In this document: positions 34,301-42,800 of the stretch, in pieces
Layout of the letters: every line of letters begins with the position of its first letter
Numbering within the stretch: the first letter of the stretch is position 1
Assembly: GCF_021404545.1 (NCBI RefSeq)
Contig: NZ_JAAWWD010000003.1
Span: 62,001 to 126,000 of the forward strand
Length of the DNA: 64,000 bases
Direction: 5' to 3'
DNA from: Aestuariivita sp.
Lineage (GTDB): Bacteria > Pseudomonadota > Alphaproteobacteria > Rhodobacterales > Rhodobacteraceae
Translations under genes and position numbers: made by a program
The notes under the pieces: generated by a model
Database searches by the model: none
The model's input: the letters and a program-made list of their open reading frames with translations, nothing else
Told to the model about the DNA's origin: nothing

Positions 34301-37109
34301 CGATGCGGAACATGCCCACACTGTCGGAGACTTTCTTGTACAGGATCTCGAACCTGAGCCCGGCAAGGCTGCCGGCCTCTTCGCCACCCAGCGCGATGGA
34401 GAGGCCATAAATCCAAGGATCGTTAAAGATAACGCCCAGATCGACGGTATCCAACAATGTGACATCTAGCCCGATCAGCCACTGGCTCTGCGCGCTCCAT
34501 TGCACGCCCTGGCCGTCCAGCGGGTTCTTGCCCGCCTCCGGCTCTTTCAACTCGGTCTGCAAAAGGGCCAGCGTCTCGGCCACCGTGTCGGGTACTTTGG
34601 TCAGTTGCACGCGTTGGCCCAGCCCGAGATATCGCAGCCGGATGAACGCATCCGCCGCACCGGGCAATTCCGGCGGGGCGCCGTCGATCACGTCCCATTC
34701 CAGGTCGTCGCCGTCGAACCGCTGACCCAGCAGCGACCCCGTCAGGGTGAGCGACACACCGGCGTTTTCGCCCCGCGTATACGTCACACCGATGGTGTCG
34801 AGCTGCATGAAAACCAGGTCCGCATTGGCGGCATAGACCAGCTCGACCGTGCTTTTCTTGGGATCCAGTGTCAGGGTAAAGTACGACAGGTCAATACGGT
34901 TGAGAACATCCCAGGGTGGATCCAGCGAATAGCCGACGGTGGGCGCGGCCAGATTGACGAGATACTCCAGGATCTCACCGATGGTCACACCGCCCAGTTG
35001 CAGCGAAATGACCTGGTAGCGTTCTTCTTGCTCGCCGCGCCAGGAGGTGACCGCCTGAAACCACAGATCGTCGAAATTGACGCGGAACTGATAGGTCTGC
35101 TCGGGCACGCCCAGCGTCATGCCCGCGCTCAGCGCGAGCTTATTGATTGCGAACATGCCGGTGAGCTTGCCCGAGGCGGTCTCGCTGTCGCCAGGTTTGG
35201 CCATGTCCAGCGCGGTCGCCGCAGAAATCTTCAGTTGGGTATCAAAGATGGTGGGTTCCCACCGGGTCGAAATGGTGCCGCCAAAGCTATAGGCGCTGGG
35301 AGTGCCCGAGTTGAAGCTGAAATAGAGCCGGTCGATGGTCAGTTCGGGCACCCAGGTCGGCACGGTCGTCTGGCCCAGAAAACGCGACACCATCGCCGTG
35401 AGGTTGATGGATGCCCCAGGCAGCAGATCGCCTTCGAAGGTCCAGCCTTCGGGATGGCTTTCGCGCGGGCCGGGGTACAGTGCCGACAGCATAAAGGCCG
35501 GTGGTTCCGGCGCGCCCGGCGTGCCCCCATCCTCGAAAAGGAAGGTCGCGGCGATACCGCCAGACAACTCCCCACCCACCAGACCAATCTCGAAATTCAG
35601 CTCACGCAGGGTGACAGAGGTCACGCCCAGATCGATCTGCCACCCCTGGACAGGAGGATCGTCATCCTCCATCAGCATCACCGTGCCGTCGGTCTGATAC
35701 TCAAGCGACAGCGCGGGCGGCTGACCAAAGATGATGTCGGCGCTCGCGTAATAGGATTGCTCCTGCGGGTCGGCATCGACAGACAGACCGACGATGTTCA
35801 TGTCGCCGGGCGTGGACGGCCCGGGATTGCCGAAATAGTTCCGGAACGCCTCGCCGATTGGGATCACGTCGCCGTCGCGCAGATTGGCCAGGACCGACCA
35901 GCCCGGGATGCTGACCGCGCAGTCGATATGGATCGGGTCTGTCGTATCGAACACGACCGTTCCGAACACCGATGCCGCCAGCCAGCCGGTCTGCTTGCCT
36001 CGGATCGGGCTTGCCCCCCAGACCCAGCTGATCCCCACCTCGTCCAGCGTGGTAAACGGGACCGGCACATCCCAGGGCTGGGTGGACTTGATCGTTGCGG
36101 CAACATAGGTGACCCGGAAATCGGTCAGCGTCTGTCCGGGGTCGACATAGAACTCGATGCTGTCAAACCGGAAATTAGGGATCGGCAGGAAATCCGGAGG
36201 TGTCGGCAGCGAGGGCAGACCGAACAGCTTGCCAAGCTGGCTCATCCCCTCGACGATGCTGCCGGTGCCCTCGAACTCGATCAGAAAATGCCAGAGCCCG
36301 CCGGTGGCCAAGAGCGGGCAGCTCAACCGCGTGACCATACCGCCAACTTGCAACCGACCGGTCAGGTTCAGCACCGTAAAGTCCGGGGTGTCTTCGGGCG
36401 AACTGGGATCGGCCGGCTCGGAAATCAGGGCGAAGCCCAGATCGGCCAGCGACATTCCACTGAGGTCGAGCAACGGATTGTCGAGCGGGATCAATGAGGT
36501 GGGCGAGCTGGCCAGCAGATCGATGTCGGGTGTATCGTCGAACCGCGCGGGCAGCACCACCGCCCCCGATATCTGCAATGGCCAGGGGCTCACGAGGGCG
36601 TGCCAGGTCTCCCAAAACGGCGACAGCGGCAAGTTACCCGAAAAGCTCAGACCGGTCTGGGTCTGGCTTGTCCCGGTAAACGTGGCGCCATCGACCTGAA
36701 CGCTGCTCATGAAGGACGGGCCGGGCTGAACGGATTGGTTGCGCACCATCATCGTCTCTGGCAGCCCGGCGAAGCTGGTGCCAAAGGTCCAGGCGGGCTG
36801 GGCAATGCTCAAGGACAGCGAAAACGCCACCGTGTCGTTGCCAATGCAGTCCAGCCGCACCGACACCGGAACGATATTGGCGGCCGGCGCGCCCGGCAGG
36901 CCCCATCTCGCCTGACCGATCAGCGTGGCGGAAGTGGCTGCGGGCACCAGGCTGGCGGCGTTGACCGTGAAACTCGAGGTGATCCCGAACCGGGCCAGCA
37001 CAGGGCGCAGATCCGCCAACGCCGACTGACCCGACGCGGCATAAAGGTCGATCGTATCCGCTTCGGTGATCGCTGAATTCAGCGCGGCAACAACGGCGGT
37101 CAGGCTCAT
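25383..37109 (-). CDS. Giant 3908-aa beta-rich protein with LysM modules
   Basis: One uninterrupted 11.7-kb reading frame. Residues about 1-1160 are dominated by alternating amphipathic beta-strands (for example KVSVTLEAYAAAMVTLEAYR, VKIFFIKVSFSFDVDLNVSF), which would suit a long beta-groove or barrel-like fold. An arginine-rich linker follows at about 1185-1225. LysM-type modules lie at about 1522-1568 (VRPGDTIDTVADALGATVEELTYLNP), 1597-1640 (VTAGDTLNGLGQRYNST) and 1727-1775 (VTVPGDTLARIGAAL). Weaker LysM-like units occur at about 1845, 2810-2960 (RAQDTLSGIAAGFAL) and 3066-3130 (TAHDTLNSVLGRFN). The C-terminal 700 residues are again beta-rich. No signal peptide, membrane helix or RTX repeat is visible. 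It resembles, from unverified memory, bacterial and fungal DUF6603/LysM proteins. Its start overlaps the upstream MBL-fold gene by 4 nt (ATGA), so it is the last gene of a coupled operon. Function unknown. Confidence 0.8.
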   Translation of the reverse strand: MSLTAVVAALNSAITEADTIDLYAASGQSALADLRPVLARFGITSSFTVNAASLVPAATSATLIGQARWGLPGAPAANIVPVSVRLDCIGNDTVAFSLSLSIAQPAWTFGTSFAGLPETMMVRNQSVQPGPSFMSSVQVDGATFTGTSQTQTGLSFSGNLPLSPFWETWHALVSPWPLQISGAVVLPARFDDTPDIDLLASSPTSLIPLDNPLLDLSGMSLADLGFALISEPADPSSPEDTPDFTVLNLTGRLQVGGMVTRLSCPLLATGGLWHFLIEFEGTGSIVEGMSQLGKLFGLPSLPTPPDFLPIPNFRFDSIEFYVDPGQTLTDFRVTYVAATIKSTQPWDVPVPFTTLDEVGISWVWGASPIRGKQTGWLAASVFGTVVFDTTDPIHIDCAVSIPGWSVLANLRDGDVIPIGEAFRNYFGNPGPSTPGDMNIVGLSVDADPQEQSYYASADIIFGQPPALSLEYQTDGTVMLMEDDDPPVQGWQIDLGVTSVTLRELNFEIGLVGGELSGGIAATFLFEDGGTPGAPEPPAFMLSALYPGPRESHPEGWTFEGDLLPGASINLTAMVSRFLGQTTVPTWVPELTIDRLYFSFNSGTPSAYSFGGTISTRWEPTIFDTQLKISAATALDMAKPGDSETASGKLTGMFAINKLALSAGMTLGVPEQTYQFRVNFDDLWFQAVTSWRGEQEERYQVISLQLGGVTIGEILEYLVNLAAPTVGYSLDPPWDVLNRIDLSYFTLTLDPKKSTVELVYAANADLVFMQLDTIGVTYTRGENAGVSLTLTGSLLGQRFDGDDLEWDVIDGAPPELPGAADAFIRLRYLGLGQRVQLTKVPDTVAETLALLQTELKEPEAGKNPLDGQGVQWSAQSQWLIGLDVTLLDTVDLGVIFNDPWIYGLSIALGGEEAGSLAGLRFEILYKKVSDSVGMFRIELSLPEAFRHLEFGEVSVTLGTVVIEIYTNGNFKIDLGFPYERSFERSFSVEVFPFLGRGGIYFGLLDGTTSRSVPKVTNGAFSPVIELGVGLAVGVGKDVTVGPLSGGVYVQVEVIFEGVLGWFHPEAAGGPVSVYYRAEGVAAIHGKLYGKVDFKVIKVSVTLEAYAAAMVTLEAYRPTIFALEVAVTAEAEVKIFFIKVSFSFDVDLNVSFTVGSERPTPWILATDQSGDALGDASARLLLLGADPVSRQLARQGARGRPRRRANPPRRRPDRRRAALLRHHSARLQADALARGTEFDGGTEALNWQPGKLVFADAPRSAQVFFIPSFTVGDVPLSWTEAAPQKGSTDYRFAMQLFAPNGVSTQARTVAQAKRRSAGFGVHARDEDDLDALATDILIQGLLRYALYAIPAGPQSPTDTVTAGQLAWLSDMLDDPQATGPGFTDEALSQFFGANIHLALSGLPSESGVEDQGAMAMAVPPFLGWTSAQTGPVDFHKDNKIGPLYLWGVQRAAALFSPSGTPPPGPPEDPLADYVSFASHLFGDWCLLIARTAVREAAAQLDARELPAASPTDTLTSIANSLATAEIAYAVRPGDTIDTVADALGATVEELTYLNPALAAALRSAPAGSTIHVTIGVSPEVLALDNPTVALKKTGLVLGDLMIPVTAGDTLNGLGQRYNSTPSAIMAVSGQAVDAKLLAAGALFDAPETSWTAAPTGCTALRAAAIFYVRYTDVPVGATAAAEAAAWYAQVLADLNAAILQTLAIDPRTQELPPGISLAIPQAYHNAAAAADGYVTVPGDTLARIGAALDLEQNAATTPGSSGWPGFRDSVTAITGGFSIPAFPAIGLAARETLASLARRTVVNWTSDQGSPPVWSADWPGLAGWVGDSAILAPLGLITVPDVTTDATTQYSFASLAAAFALSLTDLGARVATVPGLVEGAVLTVKHLPADTVQSLLDRVATEATASISAEASRMLASGQEIPVPVTGSDNHVSASPTDVGPLFDQSRQQWSLTVDAEDPTGIALSLTLTAQVDWIQLFDTTVVAEAEDEGALRARVPEAFVAQTNRALTAGRIPPAGAVIHRAEIDEIGYSVTNQEVIDAVPVTALAWTPHRGPGALPVKGESPVTYGLSAHIALQSAVPLPVPGFDVTANTVSIHPFPAALAARAAEATSKRYMVYAGLTDTTTDTPFANSTFVASIGFTVRRVPETPGVYELVGADVEQVGLLLQLVEYLSDPASPTGTVAHIAVRPAVTAADPQGLALTGCNAWLIKSNLSTVTVPLGGTAFVALAEGADLPLVRADLLTPRDFALLLWEGTTVGGVGYTFGIDGGLGDGSFDVSDEATLQLVVIVGAQQDAAPAGRALLPFNTGVIAVDQGIADGATLFAEAHESTDPVDFVAQALLPAGSAGFELTLTRPLTESGQDAFRQSYSLVTAISAISQSCPYAIPASGLPAAPQASDGTDLAAWQRARLPRAAATQDDDPKPYWAYQTVLPVYRFGPASVAPEVSGLPSPTDDPYRGLGGATQAPQVNFQLGFGDVQGNRTLSADDRPVPVDMGYTDPLLGPTTWPAVSARYAISKPAADVILSIAFAAKAQSLMPSVSQRGDAMGQAAQRQRDQYATIYYQYAQPGMTIQASTTLATGAALDLDGAQGLQGFAAGSYLVASVAAQYGPVRPDPATLGAVKSLYGVGWDMLAAVNLDVPLSAIFGDDVPITVPAYRVMASGESPQSIANSPSPGWPQPTAGAILSAEQNKADIPLKEGAVLSYPARQVTLPATAPVLATVAKSEATRAGYLAADSAADPILSPNFAFSVDGVTVTVGQTAVPGGVGTVATFADAVAAFADLGIHLTTYDLGESHASDPGMLIPAATAHCAHYVVTGEATLAQNPSGAATDDLIAANLATPNLYEAGALIYLGDFGSGSPATLTPAPGDLLGGFAGRYACPAAALLKANGGLTTIAQTALAIPGAIALPAADDLLVPYTLRAQDTLSGIAAGFALSDAPDKATDLARRNRDMPGTVTQGLTFDVDVDGTQVPVDTTGLTSFAAVLANVQTTAPAATMAEVAAAFETPGRLAPGGVLVCPAVKLASATKPSEISGLYGVRGTAFGLANAGVLDLLVPALSLVAPNPSIADVVTTAHDTLNSVLGRFNALYVAAGLPATATVETLIDANADQVLFQASATALLPPADITLSTPLTPAYPAAAFPLTVEISVARPAALVHADFTGTSAELARASVAAPATGASMNFDGFEQALTAALPDLRLATAHLPDHAADLWAVDFGATGITSVNVSPSVTFGSETLARMIALAPLYGQLVTRGGVSIAPLVDGSLDPAHAVSHDYQGIDVEIWAARFLLDFDRVLAPGTAAAINAIPALRTTFQTLMSTKSTLQQAIPQDLAGVFLTNPDSGPALPRAVTDPKLSAGLSEARRVYGQALGASLSSAWETAAIVQYDATVDSAWSRQVDPDGTAAFFGEGRVSHSGTPPGPDQSWRLEAGKLDLSETAPFLTLPLSVTDPGAQSHVALDLVYTVTNLEIHRKPVAVEPHYTASDWLAMTPVLSGDEIPAALDVDLGQSDVPIPLKAFPALPLIVSQTGNGDPTQPQTLATAALWDFEVVYAHEHAAQDHVLLTADINLSPPAPIQAFIGETDDLFTALAQYTAVADDLNALLAALGDPKSTADAATVQAAVATFATLAGGIATLWNVRLPNSQENPSGGDDWIPAASVPFSAVLDTASGALASYVLTRLDSGSADFDWPVVAAKTVDGGWITLVGQSPDGQSRTYLPRDGTPILLPSTRSFRIGWAGLNVGEFQNARVRVEVVRNADLLGPTGPATAPVFVYRTATVTATDIVTPAITRTDPIDITGATFETALQSAFDTLFPPATRPSDLKLTFGLFYGYTLVPGPDPLVSELAVGLVPDTTLDVGTAGTIAAALQRWETSVKPNTEGGRWIVSVILYSAYDPGKRVLLSLDRLSYGLQ

Positions 37110-38542
37110 GGGATCACCTTGAGCCGATGCAGCACACGCACACCGTGACCCAGATCGTTGGCCCGCGCGGTCGCCTTATCGGCGCGACGACTGATCATTT
37201 GCAGCGGATGCCCGGGTTTTGCCGCCCGTTGGCCGCGGCCTGCCGCCGTCAGGCTGCCTTTGGGAATTGGTGCGGCCGCGTTGGCCAGACTGGCCTTTGC
37301 CGCGGCGGCGCGGGCCTGGTTCTCGCTCGAAAACAGCGTTTCGCCATCCTCGTGCATGCGAAACTCCCAATCCCTGCCCAGCGGAATACCATCGGCATCT
37401 CCGCCATAGGAGGGTTCGGCGGGCAATGGCGGTGCGATGTATTTCTCGTAATCGTCGTCGTTGTATTGAGCATCCTTGAAATAAAGCGTGCCATAGATAT
37501 TCTTTTCGGTCTGGGTGGTCGCATAAAGCCACCTGTTTCCCGGTGGCCAGGACGGGTCCTCATCGTCATCGGTGATCTTCAAATCCACCCAGGATGTGAT
37601 GAAGTGATAATCGAACCCAAGTTCGGGATCCTCCCAGTAAGGCGGCTGAGGGCTTGGCAGGTGGTCGGCGAACTGCTCGATCAGATACATCGACGGATGG
37701 TGATGCCGTTTCTCACCCGCGCTGATGCTGAAACTCAACGGCTCGAATTTTTCCAGAAACGTATCGACCACATACCGGGCGGCGGCGTCTGGGATGTTGC
37801 TGGCAAGTTTGAGATCATACGTCGTCTTGCGGCTGCCATGATGCGGCACGGTCATCATGAAATTCTGGGGAAGCGGGTTCAGCTCGTCTTCAAGCAGGCC
37901 GTTGATCGCACCCAGCGTGGTCGAGGTGGCGTCGCCCGTCGCAACAACCCAACGGTTGCGCCATTCGACCCCCAGCACGACGGATTTGGTGTTGACCGCC
38001 TCGGCGTTCATTTTCTGGTACTTCACCATGCTCACCGGATCGCGGGCATGCGGCGTGTTGGCGATGATGAGCTGTAAGACCACATCGTCCGGGTCGTCGC
38101 CGGTCGCCCAGATCGGATCCCATTTCGGGCCATCGTCCAGGGCATACCCGGTCTGTGACGGGGTAAAGCTGCCGATATCCTGAGTGTAGGTCGCCAGTGT
38201 CGTAATCAGCTGGCCGCGCTTGTACCGCCAGGCGGGCCCGCCATATCGCACCATCCCGATCTGATGTCCCGTAGGCGGGCCCAGGGCGGGCAATATCTTG
38301 GCGATCATATTGTAGTGATCGGTATCGCCATGCGTAACGATCAACGCATCAAGATACCGATTGTTGGCAAGGATCTGCTCGCGGATCCATTCAAGGTTGT
38401 CCCGGGCGATTTTCTGGCTGGAGTTGGTGCCCAGATCGATCAGCAGGAGATGCGACAAAAACTCGTCATCATCATAGATCCGCACCAGGTTACACGACCC
38501 CTGTCCGACATCGAGCACACGAAAGTAGACCCCGCTGACCAT
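37106..38542 (-). CDS. ComEC-like metallo-beta-lactamase-fold protein (copy 1)
   Basis: A 478-aa MBL-fold hydrolase of the ComEC C-terminal type. It starts with the typical FRVLDVGQGSCNLVRI strand pair. The metal motif HGDTDH lies at residues 71-76, VVATGDATS supplies the bridging Asp, and MMTVPHHGSRKTTYD and SISAGEKRHHHPSMYLIEQF supply the last histidines. It lacks the membrane channel of real ComEC and has no signal peptide, so it is a stand-alone cytosolic enzyme. ComEC relatives act on nucleic acids or phosphodiesters; the substrate here is unknown. The ATG at 38542 overlaps the upstream stop as TGATG; a GTG one codon earlier is an alternative. It is a close paralogue of the preceding gene. 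Confidence 0.85.
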   Translation of the reverse strand: MVSGVYFRVLDVGQGSCNLVRIYDDDEFLSHLLLIDLGTNSSQKIARDNLEWIREQILANNRYLDALIVTHGDTDHYNMIAKILPALGPPTGHQIGMVRYGGPAWRYKRGQLITTLATYTQDIGSFTPSQTGYALDDGPKWDPIWATGDDPDDVVLQLIIANTPHARDPVSMVKYQKMNAEAVNTKSVVLGVEWRNRWVVATGDATSTTLGAINGLLEDELNPLPQNFMMTVPHHGSRKTTYDLKLASNIPDAAARYVVDTFLEKFEPLSFSISAGEKRHHHPSMYLIEQFADHLPSPQPPYWEDPELGFDYHFITSWVDLKITDDDEDPSWPPGNRWLYATTQTEKNIYGTLYFKDAQYNDDDYEKYIAPPLPAEPSYGGDADGIPLGRDWEFRMHEDGETLFSSENQARAAAAKASLANAAAPIPKGSLTAAGRGQRAAKPGHPLQMISRRADKATARANDLGHGVRVLHRLKVIP

Positions 38543-39885
38543 CACCAGCCCCCCGTCGTGCTGCGCTGCGCCCGGCCCGATATGGTAAAGGCGCCCTTGG
38601 GCCGCGCCGGGACCGACCTGCGCACAGCGCCTTCAGCCACCGCATTACGGGCACCATTCTCGCTTGAGCGCACCGAGACAGCCGCAGCGCCACTCAGGAT
38701 GAACTCGTAATTGCGTCCGCGCGGCACACCGACCACACGCTCTTTTTGCGAGGCGGGCATGCTGGGCAAGGGGGGTGCGATGAACTGAGGATAGGCGGCG
38801 GAGTTATATTGATCAGCCTTGAAATAGAACGTGCCGTAGATGTTCTTTTTGGTTTTCGTGGTCGCGTATTGCCATTTCGGCGGCCAGGCGGGCTCGATAA
38901 AGCCCGGCGTGACGTCAATATCGATCCATGACGTCAGAAAATGATCCCCGTCGTTAAGAACCGGGTCGTCCCAAAACGAACCATCATTGGTGAGCGCGTC
39001 GGCGAATTGCCGGATCATATAGAGCGATGGATGGTGGTGCCGCTTTTCACCTGCGCTGATCGAGATCGTGATCGGCTTGAACAGATCCAGGAAATCGCTC
39101 ACCGCCCATCGCGCATCGAAATCGGGCAGGTCGTTGGCCCGTTTTAAATCATAGGTCGTCTTGCGGCTGCCATGGTGCGGTAGCGTCAACATAAAGGTCG
39201 TGGGGTAATCATCCGTATGAGCCAACTCAAAATGCTCGTTGATCGCGGCCAGCGTGGTCGAAGTCGCGTCCCCGGTCGCCAAGATCCAGTAGTCATCCCA
39301 TTGCAAGGCAGTCACGACCGATTTTGAGTTAATCGCCTCTGCGTTCATGGTGCGGCGCGGCGTTTCATACATGCTGGAGGGATCGTGCGGATGCGGTGTG
39401 TCGGCCAGGATGAGCTGGAGCCTGGGCTCTCCATCCACCGGGACGGCGGGCCAGATCGGGGCCCAGGCCTCGGTGTTTGGATCAAAGCTGGACTGACACG
39501 GTGCGAACCCGCCGATATCGGCCGTATAGGCCGTCAGGGTGGTGATCAGGGCGCCCCGCCCATAGCGCCAGCGCGGACCGCCATAGCGCACCAGGCCAAT
39601 CTTGTCGTGATCCGGCTCGCCAAAGGCAGGCAGCAGGCGCGACACCAGATTGTAGTGATCCGTGTCGCCATGGGTCAGCAGCAACAGATCCAGGTAGTTG
39701 TTGTTGGCCTCGATCTTGCCAATAAGCCACTGCACATTTGCAGTCGCGATGGCAAACTGGCTGTTGGTGCCCAGATCGATCAGCATGTTATGGGTGACCG
39801 CCCCGGTGGTGTCGCGGATCTCGACATAGTTGCAGGCCCCCTGCCCGACATCGAGCACGTGAAAGCTGATCTCGCCGGTAGGCAT
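38542..39885 (-). CDS. ComEC-like metallo-beta-lactamase-fold protein (copy 2)
   Basis: A 447-aa paralogue of the next gene in the operon, with the same order of motifs: FHVLDVGQGACNYVEI, THGDTDHYN (metal ligands from His72), ILATGDATSTTLAAINEH, LTLPHHGSRKTTYDLKRAN and ISISAGEKRHHHPSLYMIRQF. The two proteins can be aligned by eye along almost their full length, including the C-terminal KKNIYGTFYFKADQYN region, and differ most at the C-terminal tail. No signal peptide. Start and stop overlap both neighbours (TGATG at each end), so its translation is coupled to the 1143-aa protein upstream and its twin downstream. A tandem duplication with retained catalytic residues suggests both copies are active. 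Confidence 0.85.
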   Translation of the reverse strand: MPTGEISFHVLDVGQGACNYVEIRDTTGAVTHNMLIDLGTNSQFAIATANVQWLIGKIEANNNYLDLLLLTHGDTDHYNLVSRLLPAFGEPDHDKIGLVRYGGPRWRYGRGALITTLTAYTADIGGFAPCQSSFDPNTEAWAPIWPAVPVDGEPRLQLILADTPHPHDPSSMYETPRRTMNAEAINSKSVVTALQWDDYWILATGDATSTTLAAINEHFELAHTDDYPTTFMLTLPHHGSRKTTYDLKRANDLPDFDARWAVSDFLDLFKPITISISAGEKRHHHPSLYMIRQFADALTNDGSFWDDPVLNDGDHFLTSWIDIDVTPGFIEPAWPPKWQYATTKTKKNIYGTFYFKADQYNSAAYPQFIAPPLPSMPASQKERVVGVPRGRNYEFILSGAAAVSVRSSENGARNAVAEGAVRRSVPARPKGAFTISGRAQRSTTGGW

Positions 39886-42800
39886 CAGAGATCTCCCCCG
39901 CTGCCGGTGCGCCCCAGCCGTTTGCGGCGGGCCCGACGCGGTTGTGCACGAGGCGCCTGTTCCGGGGCGGTCAGCGCCAGCGCCTCCGCAATCCCGGGCG
40001 TATCAGTTTTGTCCTCGGGATCGACATAGGCGGCCAGCCAACCGAGCTGGCCGGTCGAGCGCCCCTGAGGCCCGCCAAAAAGGCTCAGGTCCAGATTTCC
40101 CGGCGGCACGCTGAAGCCTAGCGCCGACAGCGCAAAGCGAGAGAGCTTGAGCAGATAGGCGCGCTGGCCTTGCTGCTCGTAGGTTGAAAAGATAAAGCTC
40201 TTGAAGCCGAGCTTGAGCACCCCCTGAAGCGGAAAGCTGCCTCCGCGCGGCTGGGTGCCGGGAATCTTCAGACCCAGATAAACGGGCAGGTCACCATCGT
40301 CGCGTCCCGGCATCCAGGCGGCCAGGATTTCGGCCTTGATGCCTGCCGCGCCCACCAGCGCGCCCAGGCTGCCCAGATCGATGCTGAGCGCCAGACCGTA
40401 CCACGGCGGCACCATAGGCACCTGCTGGAGCGGCGCTGAAATCGACAGATATCCCAGATCTTCGGGCGAGAGCCCCGTCGGCGTCTCGCCCGGAGCGGCA
40501 AGGTCGGGGCTGGCAATGATAGCACGCGGCGCCACGGGAAAACACGCGATCAGGCTGTCGGGTCGCGGCGTGCTGTTGGCCAGATCGAACCGGATGCCGG
40601 TTTCATTGACCGTCCAGATCTGGGTCTGGGGATCGGAGATGTCGAAATCGAGCGTCAGGGCCAATTGGTTGAAGGTGAGATAGCCATCTAGGGGCGGATC
40701 GGTCTCAACCGCGCCCGGTGCGATCCCATATCCAAACAGATCGAACCCCGACGGCGCGAAAAACCGCATCTTGCCACCCAGCACGAAACTGGTGGCAACG
40801 GTCGTGGGGGTCGGGCTGGCCAGGGTTTCGATCCGTACCGAGGAAATCTCGATATTGGTCAGCGCCGTGTACAGGGCCCGGAAGCGGTTCTGCGCGAGCA
40901 GGGTGAACGCATAGCTGGGCGCGCCGCTGCTTTTCTGAAGCGCCCCTGAGATCAGCAGATTGTTGCCGTTCACGGTGTCGACCTTTGACAGCGCAGCACC
41001 AAAGAGCGTGTTCAGCGACAGCTCGACCTGGGTTGAAAACTCGGCCAGATGCGCGTTTGCAAAGCGCGCCACAAGGCTCATTGTCTTGAACTCGAACGGG
41101 ACCGTGGCACTGGGCACCAGATCCTTGGTATCGGTATAGTTGATCAACCCGAAAACGCTGGTCTTTTTCAGGCTTATCGGTGTCGTTGTCGGATCGAACG
41201 GCGTGACGCTGGCGCCGACATGATGGGCATAGAACCGCTCGGGACCGAGACCCGCTGCGACAAAGCGCAACTCAGGCGGGAGATCGGCCAGATCGACGGG
41301 GGCGTTCAGAAACAGCACGCCGTTCCAGCCCGGATCAGAGACGATATCGCGGTAGAACCTGGCATAGGGGCTTGTGGGATCGTCGGCTTCGGCCTTCCGC
41401 GCCTGCGCGATGATGGCGTTCAGCGTCCGCTGAGTGGGGGCCAGGCTGTGGTCTTCATCCTCCGCAACGGCGGGCCAGGCCCAGCTTGACGCATCTGCCG
41501 CCAGCGCCTCGATCGAGCGGTTGGCGTATTTCCAGACCATCAGCGTCGGCGCCTCGCCCGTGCGCCAGTGATCGGGATTGAGCCGGAACGTCCACCCATC
41601 CAGATCCAGCGAAAACGGCGGCACGCAGCTGGCCTGCGCCTGAAAGGCCGCGACGTTGGAGACCACGAAAAACAGCTGATTTGAGAACAGCGCCGCCTCG
41701 AAATTGCGGCCGATATCGGTAAAGGCAAGCTGGGGCTCGGGCACGCCGGGCAGATTGGCGATCACCACGCGGCTGATCTCGGACAGGGTGGCGGGCAACG
41801 TCACGGTCAGACCCTGCGGTGTGATGGCCACAATATCACTGTCATCCTCGGCCGCGTCCTGCCCGGGCGGCGGGTCGGTGATCAACTGGCGCCGCATTGG
41901 GGCCAGGGCGGCCTCTTCGAGCGCGCGCGCGGCCGGAGCGCTGGCCTCCTCCACACCGGAATAGATACCGATTGGATAGGTGACGGGTGCCGGTCCCGCC
42001 GGGTGCCACCCCGAAAGCTGGGCGACCGGCACCTCGACATACTCCATTGTCGCCGACCCGCCCCCGGAAAAAAGCGGCGACTGCCGGGGTTGGGCATAGT
42101 AACTCAGCCCCGGCGCGCCGGATGCGGTCGGCAGAACGGCGGCCCAGGCTGTGGTGGCCAGATCTGTCAGCAGCGCGTCGGCACCGCTGGGCACCACGCC
42201 GCCGGGAATTGCGGTCGGGGCGAACGCGGGCTTGCCCGCCTCAAACAGCAGATAGGTGGCAGGCGTCTCGAGCGCGGCGGATTCCAGCCCGGAAATCCCC
42301 AGCATCAGCTGATCGGTCAGGCCCGCGCCCGCCCCCCCATCGGGCGGAACCACGGCCAGGGAAAACACGCCGTCGGGGGCCAGGTTGAAAAGCGCGGTGC
42401 CCGCCGCAGGGGCGGTATCGATGCGGGTCGCGCAGCGGCAGAACATCAGACCGGCCGACCAAAGCGGGGCCGTACCAACCGCAGGGGTCAGCGTCATGGC
42501 ATAGCCGCGCTGACTGACAAAGCGGGCGGCGATGGTCGGCGGGTTCGACGCGAAAACGAAACGGGTCCGCGCGCGGGTCATCGGAAACATCGGATCCCAG
42601 GCGGCCTCCAGGCCGATCTCGGACGTGGCCGTGCCCAGCACCGGCATGGTGACGGGGATCAGCCGCGGATCGGCAGGGTTGAGGGCCGAGCGCACCGCGT
42701 AACGCACGCCGACCTCAAGATCGGCCAACCCGGTGGCGGGAACCGCCAGCGCCCCGGTCCAGGCGCCGATGGCAGAGCCCTGAAAGCCGACCGCACTGGT

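Noticed and set aside
31053-36497. Long plus-strand open frames (over 600 codons) opposite the giant gene
   Set aside because: Their composition is Arg/Gly/His-rich without domains, they follow the opposite strand's codon bias, and they overlap a frame with clear LysM units. They are GC-driven shadows.
25383-37109. Nonribosomal peptide or polyketide synthase because of gene size
   Set aside because: No adenylation, condensation, ketosynthase or carrier-protein motif (such as GGxS) in the translation.
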